Assembly (NCBI GenBank): GCA_034440595.1
Contig: JAWXCH010000189.1
Span: 1-53,919 of the forward strand
Origin: JAWXCH01 sp034440595
Lineage (GTDB): Bacteria; Planctomycetota; Planctomycetia; Pirellulales; JALHPA01
DNA: 53,919 bases
Direction of reading: 5' to 3'
Part shown: positions 41,900 through 51,038 of the stretch, piece after piece
Layout of the letters: every line of letters begins with the position of its first letter
How positions within the stretch are numbered: position 1 is the first letter of the stretch
The notes under the pieces: generated by a model
What the model was told of the DNA's origin: nothing
The model's database searches: none
What the model saw: the letters and a program-made list of their open reading frames with translations, nothing else
Position numbers and translations under genes: made by a program

Positions 41900-43234
41900 C
41901 TACCCAGCGGCGTCGACATTTCTCCCGAGCTTACTGTCCCGATAACTTCGGGGAGAGCTTCCGGTAATACGCGTGAACACTTTATTCAGGCGGTCAGCGC
42001 TGGCAAATCCACATCTATGTCCGATATCCTTTAAGGCAAGAAAAGGCGTCTGCAGCAACAAATCCTTGGCCCACTTTACTCGAATAGCTGCGATATAATC
42101 TTGGGTTGTAATCCCGAAGTGCTCATGAAACAAAAATGACAACCACCGGCGCGACACGCCCAGCGTCCGCGCAACATCGGCGACATTTATCTGAAAGTAA
42201 AAGTTAGAATGGATGTAATCGACGGCCTTTTGCAGAGTTGGATCATTCACAGCAACTGTGTCTGTTGAGCCCCGCACAGTTATCCGGTCTGGCTTAATAA
42301 GAAGGCACTCGGTATTTTTTGACTGATTTTCCAACAGCTTGTTGAGTAGTTCAGCAGCACGGTACCCAACCTGATGACTGTTCGGCCGCACACTTGTAAG
42401 CGGTGGACTGCACGAGCTACATATGGCCGTATTGTCGTCCACACCGACGATTGCAATTTCGTAGGGCACCGCAATTCCCAATCGTCGACAGCTTTCGATC
42501 GCGGCCCAAGCGCGAAAATCGTGGGTGGCCATCAGACCGCACGGGCGTGGCAATCGAAGCAGCCATTCGTCAAACTCACTGCATTGCCACTGCGATGTTG
42601 ACACGGCGCGGCTGCAGATCGGAGATTCAAATACGAAGCATTTCGCGCCAGACGCTTCGATGACTTCGCAAAACCCGGCGCACCGTTCCTGCGAGTACCA
42701 CATGTGCTCCAATCCGTAAAATGCAAAATGGCGTAGGCCTCGGGACTTTAAATGCACGGCGGCCATCTGCCCTAATTTCCGATTGTCGTTCATGACCGAC
42801 GGCAGACCAAACCCTTTAAGCGTGTCTGCCACGTTGATCACGGGACATCCCCAGGATTTTGCCCGGCGCATTTGGTCTTCAGTTTCGATCATTGCGATCG
42901 CCCCGTCGCAATCCGACACATCGTCAAGCGGAAACGCATAGGCTTCCAAATTCAGAGCAAATCTCCAATTGCAATGTGACTTCGCATAGTCAACCACGCC
43001 ATGGACAATGCCCTCGACGTGTGGCACAGCCACGTGGACTGCCAGGGCGATGGTCTTTGCCGATTTTTTGAGACCACAGTGAAATGCGCGGTCCCCGGGG
43101 ATCGGGGGATCATTAAAGGCTGGGCGCGTGACGTCCAATTGGGCGTACAACGGCGGGCGCTTTTCATTGACGCTCATGTCAAAATTCGATGGTATGGGCG
43201 TCAGGTTAATTAGGTCGAAACGTGATTGCTCCAT
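41900..43234 (-). CDS. XylR-like AraC-family regulator with periplasmic-binding-type ligand domain
   Basis: About 444 residues from ATG 43234; in-frame ATGs at 43282 and 43177 are alternatives and none has a good ribosome binding site. The N-terminal part is a LacI/PBP-type sugar-binding domain (TIALAVHVAVPHVEGIVHGV, GLMATHDFRAWAAIESCRRL, IAIVGVDDNTAICSS); the C-terminus has two AraC helix-turn-helix motifs (INVADVARTLGVSRRWLSFL and LKDIGHRCGFASADRLNKVF). This layout is that of E. coli XylR and is frequent in planctomycetes. It is a probable activator of neighbouring carbohydrate genes such as propeller 4 or 5. Confidence 0.88.
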   Translation of the reverse strand: MEQSRFDLINLTPIPSNFDMSVNEKRPPLYAQLDVTRPAFNDPPIPGDRAFHCGLKKSAKTIALAVHVAVPHVEGIVHGVVDYAKSHCNWRFALNLEAYAFPLDDVSDCDGAIAMIETEDQMRRAKSWGCPVINVADTLKGFGLPSVMNDNRKLGQMAAVHLKSRGLRHFAFYGLEHMWYSQERCAGFCEVIEASGAKCFVFESPICSRAVSTSQWQCSEFDEWLLRLPRPCGLMATHDFRAWAAIESCRRLGIAVPYEIAIVGVDDNTAICSSCSPPLTSVRPNSHQVGYRAAELLNKLLENQSKNTECLLIKPDRITVRGSTDTVAVNDPTLQKAVDYIHSNFYFQINVADVARTLGVSRRWLSFLFHEHFGITTQDYIAAIRVKWAKDLLLQTPFLALKDIGHRCGFASADRLNKVFTRITGSSPRSYRDSKLGRNVDAAG

Positions 43235-43502
43235 GTAAAACACACATCTTTGGCCGCAACGTTCTCGCGCGTATAGCCGCATGAAGACCGAAACTCCACG
43301 ACTTACAACTACCAATGTTGCCCTGCAGTGTTAGCGCATTTGTCCTGTTTTCAAAGGATGGCTGAATTAGCCTGTTCTCAAATAAAATCCATAAATCAAC
43401 CTTGCCCACTCATCCTTTGCTTTTATCTTTTTCGTTTTTATATGGATCGAGAAAAAGACGGCGCAATTTTTTAAACCTGCCAGCGCTTCGTCGCGATGTG
43501 CT

Positions 43503-44597
43503 TTAAACATTTGCCAAAGCCGCACCTTCGCGCAATTCGATCGGAATTAATTCACAATCCGGAATTGGCTTGATTCCCTGCGATTGCAGTATCAAGAAGT
43601 TGCCAATATGTTGCCCTGTGATCTCAGGGCTCATCGCCGGCATTATGAAATGAAATGGCAATGTTGGCCGTGCATCTGCTTGATACACGTCTAGCAGAAC
43701 TATGCCGGCGTCCGTACCCAAATTCAACCCACCGGCAGCGATTGCTTCCAAAGCTCCATCGGCTAGGGGCCGCGACCGACAGATAAAACCTTGGCCATGC
43801 TTATTGTCTTTTAGCAAATCCGTAACTGCGTATCGCACAGCTTCCGTATCCGACGGCAACGATCGCCAAGCAATGTGACAAATCGGTAATTGAAGTGCGC
43901 TCATTTCATCTCGCACGCCGTCAAGCATTCGGTAGTCACCAGGCATAGGTTTCTCGCGGGTAAGCACCGTTAGTCGTCGAAAACCCTGACGGATAAGCCT
44001 CGCCGCAGCAAGTCTGCCGGCATGGTAGTGGTCACGATCGATCCAAGGCACCGATGTAATTGACGGAAACGGCGTTCCGTAAATCACTGCCGGCAGTCCG
44101 CTGGATTGCACGATACGCTGTACTTGCAATGGAGCTCGAACGAGAACAAGTCCTTGAACTCTGGGCGAGTTCAGCACCTCAGAAATGATGCGATTCGTGT
44201 ACGGACTCTCATCGTCTGTAGGTAAGAAATTGAACTGAATGTCGGTATGCGGCAGTTTTTCTTGAATTCCCAGGATCACGCCATCGGCGAGTACACCCTC
44301 GGATTTCAGGAAGTTCTTATGGACAAGCAGATGCACTCGTTCAATGGAAGTCGCATTGGAACCGTCTTTGCGGTCGGCGATGAAGGTTCCGCTTCGCTGT
44401 CGGCGGCTGAGAATGTCGCGCTTAACCAACAGCTGCAGCGCCCGATTGGCCGCCACCGTACTTACGCCTAACAATCGCGCCGCGTTGGCTGTCGAAAGGT
44501 ATGGATCGCCTGACACCAGCCGTTTGTCCAGAATATCCCTTTCCAGGGAAGATGCTAATTCGACAATTTTCGGCGTTTTTTGAGATGAGGTAGTCAT
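43503..44597 (-). CDS. GntR/LacI-type transcriptional regulator
   Basis: A 364-residue regulator with an N-terminal GntR winged helix (STANAARLLGVSTVAANRAL, then GTFIADRKDGS) joined to a LacI/PBP-type ligand domain (VHLLVHKNFLKSEGVLADGV, VQGLVLVRAPL, FRRLTVLTREKPM). This AraR-like layout senses sugars or sugar derivatives. The last strand pair includes DAGIVLLDVYQADARPTLPF. It diverges from the Tat-exported propeller 5 gene with 283 bases between them, the usual position for a local regulator. A T-rich stretch follows its stop but I do not see a good terminator. Confidence 0.85.
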   Translation of the reverse strand: MTTSSQKTPKIVELASSLERDILDKRLVSGDPYLSTANAARLLGVSTVAANRALQLLVKRDILSRRQRSGTFIADRKDGSNATSIERVHLLVHKNFLKSEGVLADGVILGIQEKLPHTDIQFNFLPTDDESPYTNRIISEVLNSPRVQGLVLVRAPLQVQRIVQSSGLPAVIYGTPFPSITSVPWIDRDHYHAGRLAAARLIRQGFRRLTVLTREKPMPGDYRMLDGVRDEMSALQLPICHIAWRSLPSDTEAVRYAVTDLLKDNKHGQGFICRSRPLADGALEAIAAGGLNLGTDAGIVLLDVYQADARPTLPFHFIMPAMSPEITGQHIGNFLILQSQGIKPIPDCELIPIELREGAALANV

Positions 44598-44657
44598 GCA
44601 GAATTCGAATATAGCCCGTTAAACTTTTTATAGCAACAGAATTATTAAATGGTAGTT

Positions 44658-44669
44658 GAAAAATTTTTC
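44658..44669. promoter_or_regulatory. Palindrome between GntR/LacI-type regulator and propeller 5
   Basis: GAAAAATTTTTC is a perfect 12-base palindrome in the AT-rich part of the 283-base divergent gap, 61 bases upstream of the regulator start. It could be an operator for that regulator, or simply part of an AT-rich promoter. Confidence 0.25.
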
Positions 44670-44880
44670 CCTGCTTGGTAATATTTGTGCATCGCTGGAA
44701 GGCGATTTTCACGGTCGAAATCTCTAGCCCGTGCCAAAGATTTTTAACAACCAGTAACCTACTGCCGGGCAGGATGCGGGCCCCTCCCAATTCCTCGAGC
44801 CGCCAAAGCAACGCAAGGCGCTCGCAGATGTGGCACTTTGTGAGAGACACGAATCGACACTTCTGAAGGACCCGCACGTA

Positions 44881-46485
44881 ATGACTTCCACTTCGAACCC
44901 GGTATTTGACAGGCGTCATTTTTTGGCGAGTGCTGCATGCAGTGGTGCGGCGATGCTCGGGACCAATACATCGGCCCTTGGCAGTCCCACATTGACATGC
45001 CCTGACGATGTTGCGAGCGGTCACTATAGCGCGCCCTCCAACGCGGAAGTCACTGGCATTGATCCGAATGAGACCGTGTTGTTTGCGTTCGACGAACATT
45101 GGATTCCCTTTCGTCAATCGTTATGTCTCACCTTAGAACCGCCAAAGCTCTGTGACCAGAACCCTGTCCTGGGCCGGGGGGGCGAAGGCGAGCCGGACAG
45201 CTTTTTTGCTTCGCTCTACGGCACGGTGATACGGCAGCACGATCGGTTTCGGATGTGGTACTGCGCCGTCGACAGCTTGAAGGAATTTCACCCGGGCCGA
45301 ACCAATATGCGGCTTGCTTATGCCGAAAGCACGGATGGCACCCGTTGGGAGAAACCAAATCTGGGGCTGCGTGAGTATCGCGGGAGCAAGGATAACAACC
45401 TCTGCGCCTTGGACCGTGAATGTTACAATTCGCCCCTAATACTATATGAGCCGGAGGAGCCAGACCGCCGTCGCCGCTTCAAAATGGCATTTGTTGGCTA
45501 CCACCACCAGGCCCGGCCCGATATGCCCCTGCTGTGCACGGCTTTCAGTCCCGACGGCCTGACGTGGACTGAAGGCGCCAATCCGGTCATCGACAAAAAT
45601 TGGAGTGAGCTAAGCGGCATTTATCGCTGGAATAACATCTACTACGTAAATGGGCAAACCAGTTGGCCACCGGAGAACCCAAAACGATCGATGATAAATT
45701 TTGCTTCAGCCGATTTCACACATTGGCAGCAACCCGGAAGCATCAGCTTTTGGAGACATGATCTGAACAAGCGGTCCAGCTTTAACGTAGCAGGATCGCA
45801 AGTGCACCTGGGCGCTAGCATCTGGCATCGTCGCAACGTGCTACTCGGCTTGTACGGCCAATGGGAAGCACCCGAAGGAGCCCAGAATCCCGATGTCCGG
45901 ATGAACTTGGGGCTCATTATCAGCAACGACGGTGTCGTTTTTCGCGAACCAATCCCTGGCTTCCCCTTTATTCCGTGGGGTAAAGAGCGATCGGATTGGA
46001 AAACGATCCGACTGCTGCAGGCAAATGCCTTTGTTAACTATGGAGACACGACTTACATCTGGTACGGGGGTGCAAGCGATGAAACCGGCAAGAGCATTGC
46101 AATTGAAAACAACGCGGAAGTAGGTCTGGCAACATTGCCGCGGGACCGGTTCGGCTATTTGCGTCCCACAGCTGCCGATGCAATCCTTATCAGTCAGGAG
46201 TTACCCGCGAGCGATGGCACCGTCGAAATTGCAGTGAACGTCGAAGGTGTCGACAAATTCGCCCGGCTGCGAATTGAACTCTTGGACGGTGCGTTTCGGC
46301 CGATCAGCGGGTTCTCGGGCGAGGAGTCCGGGTTGGTGATGGAGAGTAGCCTTCGTTCCCTAGTAGCGTGGAAGAGGGGCACTTCTGCGACCATAAATGG
46401 CACCTATCGCATTCGCGTCGCCTTCGAGGGAGAGCAGGTCGAAAATATCAAACTCTACGGAATATACGCTTTGCCGAAAGCATAG
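44881..46485 (+). CDS. Tat-exported beta-propeller protein, glycosidase-like (propeller 5)
   Basis: A 534-residue protein with a twin-arginine signal: DRRHFLASAACSGAAMLG at residues 10-27. ATG 44881 has AAGGA upstream; the longer frame from 44830 adds residues before the Tat motif and is rejected. Propeller strands include RMWYCAVDSL, AYAESTDGTRWEKPNLGLRE, CTAFSPDGLTWTEGANPV and NLGLIISNDGVVFREP. The C-terminal sandwich reads IELLDGAFRPISGFSGEESG and VRVAFEG-like strands. It is the most divergent of the five propellers. Tat export implies folding, perhaps with a cofactor, before export. It heads a plus-strand run to the end of the window. Confidence 0.77.
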   Translation: MTSTSNPVFDRRHFLASAACSGAAMLGTNTSALGSPTLTCPDDVASGHYSAPSNAEVTGIDPNETVLFAFDEHWIPFRQSLCLTLEPPKLCDQNPVLGRGGEGEPDSFFASLYGTVIRQHDRFRMWYCAVDSLKEFHPGRTNMRLAYAESTDGTRWEKPNLGLREYRGSKDNNLCALDRECYNSPLILYEPEEPDRRRRFKMAFVGYHHQARPDMPLLCTAFSPDGLTWTEGANPVIDKNWSELSGIYRWNNIYYVNGQTSWPPENPKRSMINFASADFTHWQQPGSISFWRHDLNKRSSFNVAGSQVHLGASIWHRRNVLLGLYGQWEAPEGAQNPDVRMNLGLIISNDGVVFREPIPGFPFIPWGKERSDWKTIRLLQANAFVNYGDTTYIWYGGASDETGKSIAIENNAEVGLATLPRDRFGYLRPTAADAILISQELPASDGTVEIAVNVEGVDKFARLRIELLDGAFRPISGFSGEESGLVMESSLRSLVAWKRGTSATINGTYRIRVAFEGEQVENIKLYGIYALPKA

Positions 46486-46525
46486 TTGCCATGTCTTTAC
46501 TCGGAAGTGAGATCTGCGGAGCGAG

Positions 46526-47632
46526 ATGGTAGCCGAGATTCACTCTTGCGACGAGATTCCAACTCCCGCCCTCGTGCTGGATTCGGAAGTTGTGCGTATA
46601 AATATCCGTCGACTGGCAGATTACGCAACGACTAAAGGGCTGAAGGTCCGTCCGCATACCAAGACTCACAAGATGCGAGCGCTGGCGGAGATGCAACTCG
46701 ACGCCGGAGCGAGCGGTATTACTGTGGCCAAGGTTAGCGAGGCAGAGATTATTTCGGCTCCCGGCTCAGACGTTCTCCTCGCGTACCCGCCGGTTGGGCC
46801 GTCACGCGCCGCACGACTTGCCACATTGGCTCGCGATCGCACTATTCGCGCAGCAGTAGATTCGCTGGCGGCAGTTAACGAGGTATCTTCAGCAGCTCAA
46901 AGCGCGAATACGGTGGTCGGTCTTTTGGTCGAGCTCGACGTCGGAATGGGCCGCACTGGCGTCGCATCGCCGTTGGCAACACTTCCGCTTGTGCAGGCGA
47001 TCGATCGGGCGCCCAATGTAAGGCTGGACGGCATCATGGTTTATCCCGGCCACATTTGGGACCCTATCGAAAGGCAGGATGAACCGCTTCGGGCTGTCGA
47101 CATTTTGCTTGAGCAAACAATTGACTTGTGGTCGCAACACGGTTTTGCGGCATCGATCGTATCCGGTGGGTCGACACCAACTGCTTACCAATCCCATTTA
47201 GTTCCCCACTTATCAGAAATTCGGCCCGGCACTTACATCTTCAATGACATGAACACGGTGCGTGGCGGCTTTTGTTTGATTGCTAATTGTGCAGCCCGCC
47301 TGATTACAACCGTCATCAGCGACGCCGTTGCCGGCCAGGTCGTCATCGACGCCGGTTCTAAGACTCTCTCCAACGATCTTTGCCTTCCCGCAAAAGATAG
47401 TGGCTATGGCTACGTCTTCGAGTACCCCGAGGCAATAGTCACTCGGCTGAGTGAGGAGCACGGTCAACTGGACGTAACTTCATGTGAGCCCAGGCCCGTA
47501 ATTGGCGAGCGCTTGACCATAATTCCCAACCACATCTGTCCTTGCCTGAATTTGCAGGACTCAGTCTGGTGGGAGAGATCAAATGAATCTTTGGAGTTGG
47601 TGTGCGTTGACGCACGCGGAAAAATTCAATGA
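46526..47632 (+). CDS. D-threonine aldolase/D-serine dehydratase family enzyme (alanine racemase fold)
   Basis: A 368-residue fold-type III PLP enzyme. RPHTKTHK (residues 43-49) carries the Schiff-base lysine K46, as in D-threonine aldolases and DSD1-type D-serine dehydratases. ELDVGMGRTGV and SGGSTPTAY mark the barrel and phosphate-binding loop, and NHICPCLN near the C-terminus contributes the metal-binding histidine and cysteine of this family. Reactions are cleavage of D-threonine-type beta-hydroxy D-amino acids to glycine and an aldehyde, or dehydration of D-serine. GGAG lies 5 bases before the ATG. It supports a D-amino acid theme for the operon. Confidence 0.88.
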   Translation: MVAEIHSCDEIPTPALVLDSEVVRINIRRLADYATTKGLKVRPHTKTHKMRALAEMQLDAGASGITVAKVSEAEIISAPGSDVLLAYPPVGPSRAARLATLARDRTIRAAVDSLAAVNEVSSAAQSANTVVGLLVELDVGMGRTGVASPLATLPLVQAIDRAPNVRLDGIMVYPGHIWDPIERQDEPLRAVDILLEQTIDLWSQHGFAASIVSGGSTPTAYQSHLVPHLSEIRPGTYIFNDMNTVRGGFCLIANCAARLITTVISDAVAGQVVIDAGSKTLSNDLCLPAKDSGYGYVFEYPEAIVTRLSEEHGQLDVTSCEPRPVIGERLTIIPNHICPCLNLQDSVWWERSNESLELVCVDARGKIQ

Positions 47633-47796
47633 CAGCCATCTCATATTTCGGCGAGCTTGGCCACGTTTTGCGAACGGTGCGAAAGCTATAAGAAGTTCAT
47701 ACTTGGCAGTCCGGCCGCGATTAATCGCTTGAAGCCAAGCACCGCTGCGATCGAAGCCATGCAATTGGGCAGGCCCCGAACCTACCGTGATATGAA

Positions 47797-48669
47797 ATGA
47801 TCATCGACATTCACAGCCATGCTTGGTCGTATCCTAAGCACTTTAGCGACGACTTCCGTCGGCAGGCTCAGAGTGCACGGGCGGGAACGGAGGTCGATCT
47901 TTCGGTTACCTACGAAGCTTATCGAGCTCAGGCGCCGGACGATGTGGTGACAGTTGTGTTCGGTGGCAAAGCCCGATTAAGCGGCTTATGGGTAGATGAT
48001 CAATATGTGGCCGATTATGTGGCCGCGCACCGCGATACGCTAATCGGTTTTCTTTCTATCGATCCGACGCAGTCCGGCTGGGAAGGAGAGCTTCGCGACG
48101 GCCACCTTAAGCTCGGGTTAAAAGGCATCAAGTTGCTTCCAATGTATGCCGGTTTCCGACCGGACGACACTGATCTTGATTCACTCTGGTCGTACGCCCA
48201 AAGCCATTCGCTGCCGGTCCTCTTGCATACCGGCACAACGTTCGTCGCACAGGCACCGCTCGACTGCACACTTCCCCGGCGGCTCGATCGCGTAGCAACA
48301 CGGTTTCCGGACGTAAAAATAATCCTAGCCCACTTGAGCCATCCTTACGAAGGCGAGTGCGTTGCAGTCATCCGCAAGCACCCCAATTTATTTGCCGATA
48401 TCAGTGCGCTCCACTATAGGCCGTTCCAGTTATATCAAAGCCTGATGCTCGTCCAAGAGTACGGTGTGTGGGACAAAATTCTGTTTGGTACCGATTATCC
48501 ATTCACGACTGTCGACTCGACGATCGACGGCCTTCACAGTCTTAACGACATGTTGGAAGGCACGAAGTTGCCCCGCCTCAATACTGAGCAGATCGACGCG
48601 ATGATCTTTCGCGATAGTTTGCATTTGCTCGGGTTGAGCTGTCCGGCAAAGGCGGCAAAACAACCATGA
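47797..48669 (+). CDS. Amidohydrolase family 2 protein (TIM-barrel hydrolase/decarboxylase)
   Basis: A 290-residue metal-dependent hydrolase. IDIHSHAW opens the protein (HxH at residues 6-8), GIKLLPMYAGF has a conserved lysine, VLLHTGTTF and IILAHLSHPYEG provide further histidines, and ILFGTDYPF ends with the catalytic aspartate. This set matches COG2159-type amidohydrolases, which hydrolyse lactones or C-N bonds or decarboxylate acids. The 164 bases before it contain nothing recognisable. Its stop overlaps the ridA start (ATGA), so the two are co-translated. Confidence 0.85.
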   Translation: MIIDIHSHAWSYPKHFSDDFRRQAQSARAGTEVDLSVTYEAYRAQAPDDVVTVVFGGKARLSGLWVDDQYVADYVAAHRDTLIGFLSIDPTQSGWEGELRDGHLKLGLKGIKLLPMYAGFRPDDTDLDSLWSYAQSHSLPVLLHTGTTFVAQAPLDCTLPRRLDRVATRFPDVKIILAHLSHPYEGECVAVIRKHPNLFADISALHYRPFQLYQSLMLVQEYGVWDKILFGTDYPFTTVDSTIDGLHSLNDMLEGTKLPRLNTEQIDAMIFRDSLHLLGLSCPAKAAKQP

Positions 48670-49136
48670 CACTTCGTGACTATACCCTCGAACAGCTCGG
48701 CTACCCACTGGCCAGAAACTCGCCGGAAGGCAAGCTCGTCGAAGCGGTACACATCGATAGAAACGTCATCTATGCATCGGGGCAGGTGCCTTTTGACGGC
48801 GATCAATTAGTGTACAAGGGCAAGGTGCCGTCGCAAATTTCTTTGGACGATGCGACCGTAGCCGCGGCCCTATGTGCCGCAAACGTGCTGCGGGCGGTGC
48901 GTAACGCCGTCGGATCATTGGACCGAATCGAGCGCGTCGTGCGGATTACTGGTTACGTGAACTCAGACAGCGATTTCACGAATCAACACTTAGTCATCGA
49001 TGGCGCGTCCCAATTGGTTCGCGATGTGTTCGGTGACGCTGGTCGGCACGCGCGGAGCGCTCTCGGCGTGGCTCAACTTCCACTCGGCGCTGCGGTGGAA
49101 GTGGAAATGATATTTCGCTATGCCGACGATGCATGA
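48666..49136 (+). CDS. RidA family protein
   Basis: A 156-residue RidA/YjgF-family protein. RNVIYASGQVPFDGD is the typical first strand, and ARSALGVAQLPLGAAVEVEM holds the conserved region with the carboxylate-binding arginine. RidA enzymes hydrolyse reactive imines and enamines made by PLP enzymes and amine oxidases. This agrees with the PLP enzyme two genes upstream and with the amine oxidases elsewhere in the window. The ATG overlaps the amidohydrolase stop by 4 bases. Confidence 0.9.
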   Translation: MTLRDYTLEQLGYPLARNSPEGKLVEAVHIDRNVIYASGQVPFDGDQLVYKGKVPSQISLDDATVAAALCAANVLRAVRNAVGSLDRIERVVRITGYVNSDSDFTNQHLVIDGASQLVRDVFGDAGRHARSALGVAQLPLGAAVEVEMIFRYADDA

Positions 49137-49180
49137 TGCCCCAGAAGCGCGAGCCGTAGCATACGGGAGATGACATTAAC

Positions 49181-49305
49181 GTGCCCCTTTTAATCTTGGA
49201 CTTGGCGTCGCATGCGGTCTATTTCGACCGCGATCTAACGGAGTGAGTCGATCGATACACGGCAATTGGGTTCGCTTTTTGAGTCAGCACTTACCGTCCG
49301 AATAG
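49181..49305 (+). pseudogene. M19 dipeptidase remnant with internal deletion
   Basis: GTG at 49181 with GGGAGA upstream begins VPLLILDLASHAVYFDRDLT, closely resembling the start of the intact dipeptidase at 1225 (VPLWIDGHLDLAWNALYFDR), and then hits a stop. About 20 bases later, in another frame, NWVRFLSQHLPSE and a stop match that gene's last residues (NWRRFFSQHLPVAT). Only the two ends of the gene survive, with roughly 1 kb removed from between them. Confidence 0.8.
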
Positions 49306-49341
49306 GACCGCCATTTTCAACCGTATTAGGAAGTTTGCGAT

Positions 49342-50154
49342 ATGCGACCAAGCAGAATTAAAGCCAAACTTGCGCGCCAGCAGCCTGTGCTGGTTACGTC
49401 GATCAGCTTTAGCGATCCATCTATTTTTGAACTTGCTAGTCTGATGGGGTTCGACGGCATTTGGCTCGACCTGGAGCATCATGCGCACAGCGTAGAGGCG
49501 GCGAACAACTATATCCGCGCGGCCCGGGTAGGTGTGTCCGATGTGATTGCCCGGCCGGGCAAGGGTGAGTTTATGCGGATGGGGCGGATGCTCGAAGCTG
49601 GTGCGAAAGGAATCATGTATCCTCGATGCGACGATGCAGTCGAGGCGGCCGAAGTTGTGCGGTGGTCAAAATTCGCGCCGGTGGGTGAACGCGGCATTGA
49701 CACGGCAAATCCTGACGCTCCCTACTGCTCAATGCCCTTAAAAGAATATGTCGCAATGGCAAATCGCGAAACATTCGTTGTCATTCAGCTCGAGCAAGCA
49801 AGCGCGGTCGACCAGGTTGAGTTGATCGCCGCCGTGCCGGGCATTGACGTCTTGATGTTAGGCCCAGCCGACTTTTCGGTACTCGGTGGTATCGCCGGTC
49901 AATTCGATCATCCGCTCATCGGTGACGCAAAGAAGAGGATCGCGGCCGCCGCGAAAGATGCCGGTATTTATTGGGGCACGACGTGCGGGACCTCACAACA
50001 TATTGAGGAATCGCTTGAAATGGGCGCTCGCTTCATTTGTCACGGCGCCGACATTTTAATGGTCAAGCGGGGCTTGGAGCAAATGCGAGAAAATTGCCTT
50101 AAGCTCGGATTTGCTTTTGATGACCTGGACAACGAAAAACGCATAACTCTCTGA
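49342..50154 (+). CDS. HpcH/HpaI aldolase family protein
   Basis: A 270-residue class II aldolase of the HpcH/HpaI type, which cleaves 4-hydroxy-2-keto acids into pyruvate or glyoxylate and an aldehyde using a divalent metal. FDGIWLDLEHHAHS contains the conserved aspartate, glutamate and histidine, GAKGIMYPRCDDAVEA follows, VIQLEQASAVDQVE carries the metal-binding glutamate, and VLMLGPADFSVLGG the metal-binding aspartate. Relatives act on 2-keto-3-deoxy-rhamnonate and similar sugar acids. It could process the keto acid from upstream steps. Confidence 0.88.
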   Translation: MRPSRIKAKLARQQPVLVTSISFSDPSIFELASLMGFDGIWLDLEHHAHSVEAANNYIRAARVGVSDVIARPGKGEFMRMGRMLEAGAKGIMYPRCDDAVEAAEVVRWSKFAPVGERGIDTANPDAPYCSMPLKEYVAMANRETFVVIQLEQASAVDQVELIAAVPGIDVLMLGPADFSVLGGIAGQFDHPLIGDAKKRIAAAAKDAGIYWGTTCGTSQHIEESLEMGARFICHGADILMVKRGLEQMRENCLKLGFAFDDLDNEKRITL

Positions 50155-50225
50155 TCGACCCGTAAAACGAGCAGCAGCGAGCTCCAAGTTCTTAGCCACG
50201 CGTGGAACATAGAAACTGATTATAG

Positions 50226-51038
50226 ATGCCACGAAACGAAACCAAGAATGAGCCGAACGTACTGGAGCTATTCGGGCTCCGCGGCCGCGTTGCCGTAGTG
50301 ACGGGGGCTGGCGGCCATTTGGGCAATGCGCTGGCTCGCGCGCTGGCGGAAGCCGGCGCTCGTGTCGTCGCTACTAGTCGCGACCCAAAGCGTGCTGCAG
50401 AAACCGCACAATCCTTACCCGACAGCAACGGGATTGAGCATTTCGGCGCTGCGCTCGATCAGACTGACGTCGACTCCGTCGATCAATTCTTCAATACGGT
50501 ACTTCGGAAAACAAAACACATTGATATCCTCGTCAACAACGCGCACGAACATGTGATGGGCGATTGGCAATCTATCTCCGCCGAAGATTTTCAGCACCAC
50601 TTTGCAAATATCACGGGATACTTTCTTTTGGCCCGTCGGGTTCGCGACCACGCGGTCGAACGAGGAATCCCAGCTAGTATTGTGATGTTGGGGTCAATGT
50701 ACGGCGTCGTCGGTTCCTACCCAGATGCGTATCAAGGTATCGGACCAGCCAGTAACGTTGCTTACCACGCTCTGAAGGGTGGGATCGTGCACCTTACACG
50801 GCACTTGGCCGTGTACTGGGCCAAGGACAGAGTCCGTGTGAATTGTCTCAGTCCGGGACCGTTTCCGTCGAGCGCAGCAAATCCGCAATTGGTCGAGCGG
50901 CTCACGGCCAAGTCGCCCATGGGTCGCATGGGATATCCACACGAGCTCAAGGGTGGATTGTTGCTATTTGCCAGCGATGCCGGCAGCTACATCACAGGGC
51001 AAAATTTGATCGTCGATGGCGGCTGGACTGCTTGGTAG
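50226..51038 (+). CDS. SDR family oxidoreductase
   Basis: A 270-residue classical SDR. The cofactor motif TGAGGHLGNALARAL lies near residues 25-39, VNNAHEH replaces the usual NNAG, and the catalytic serine-tyrosine-lysine is visible in MLGSMYG and YHALKGG. The C-terminus SYITGQNLIVDGGWTAW is standard. Relatives include gluconate and 2-keto-3-deoxy sugar acid dehydrogenases; the substrate is unassigned. It is directly followed, without a gap, by the next ATG, so translation is coupled. Confidence 0.85.
   Translation: MPRNETKNEPNVLELFGLRGRVAVVTGAGGHLGNALARALAEAGARVVATSRDPKRAAETAQSLPDSNGIEHFGAALDQTDVDSVDQFFNTVLRKTKHIDILVNNAHEHVMGDWQSISAEDFQHHFANITGYFLLARRVRDHAVERGIPASIVMLGSMYGVVGSYPDAYQGIGPASNVAYHALKGGIVHLTRHLAVYWAKDRVRVNCLSPGPFPSSAANPQLVERLTAKSPMGRMGYPHELKGGLLLFASDAGSYITGQNLIVDGGWTAW

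Noticed and set aside
47633..47796. Possible gene fragment before the amidohydrolase
   Set aside because: One frame gives KKFILGSPAAINRLKPSTAA and continues to a stop, but I could not match it to any family.
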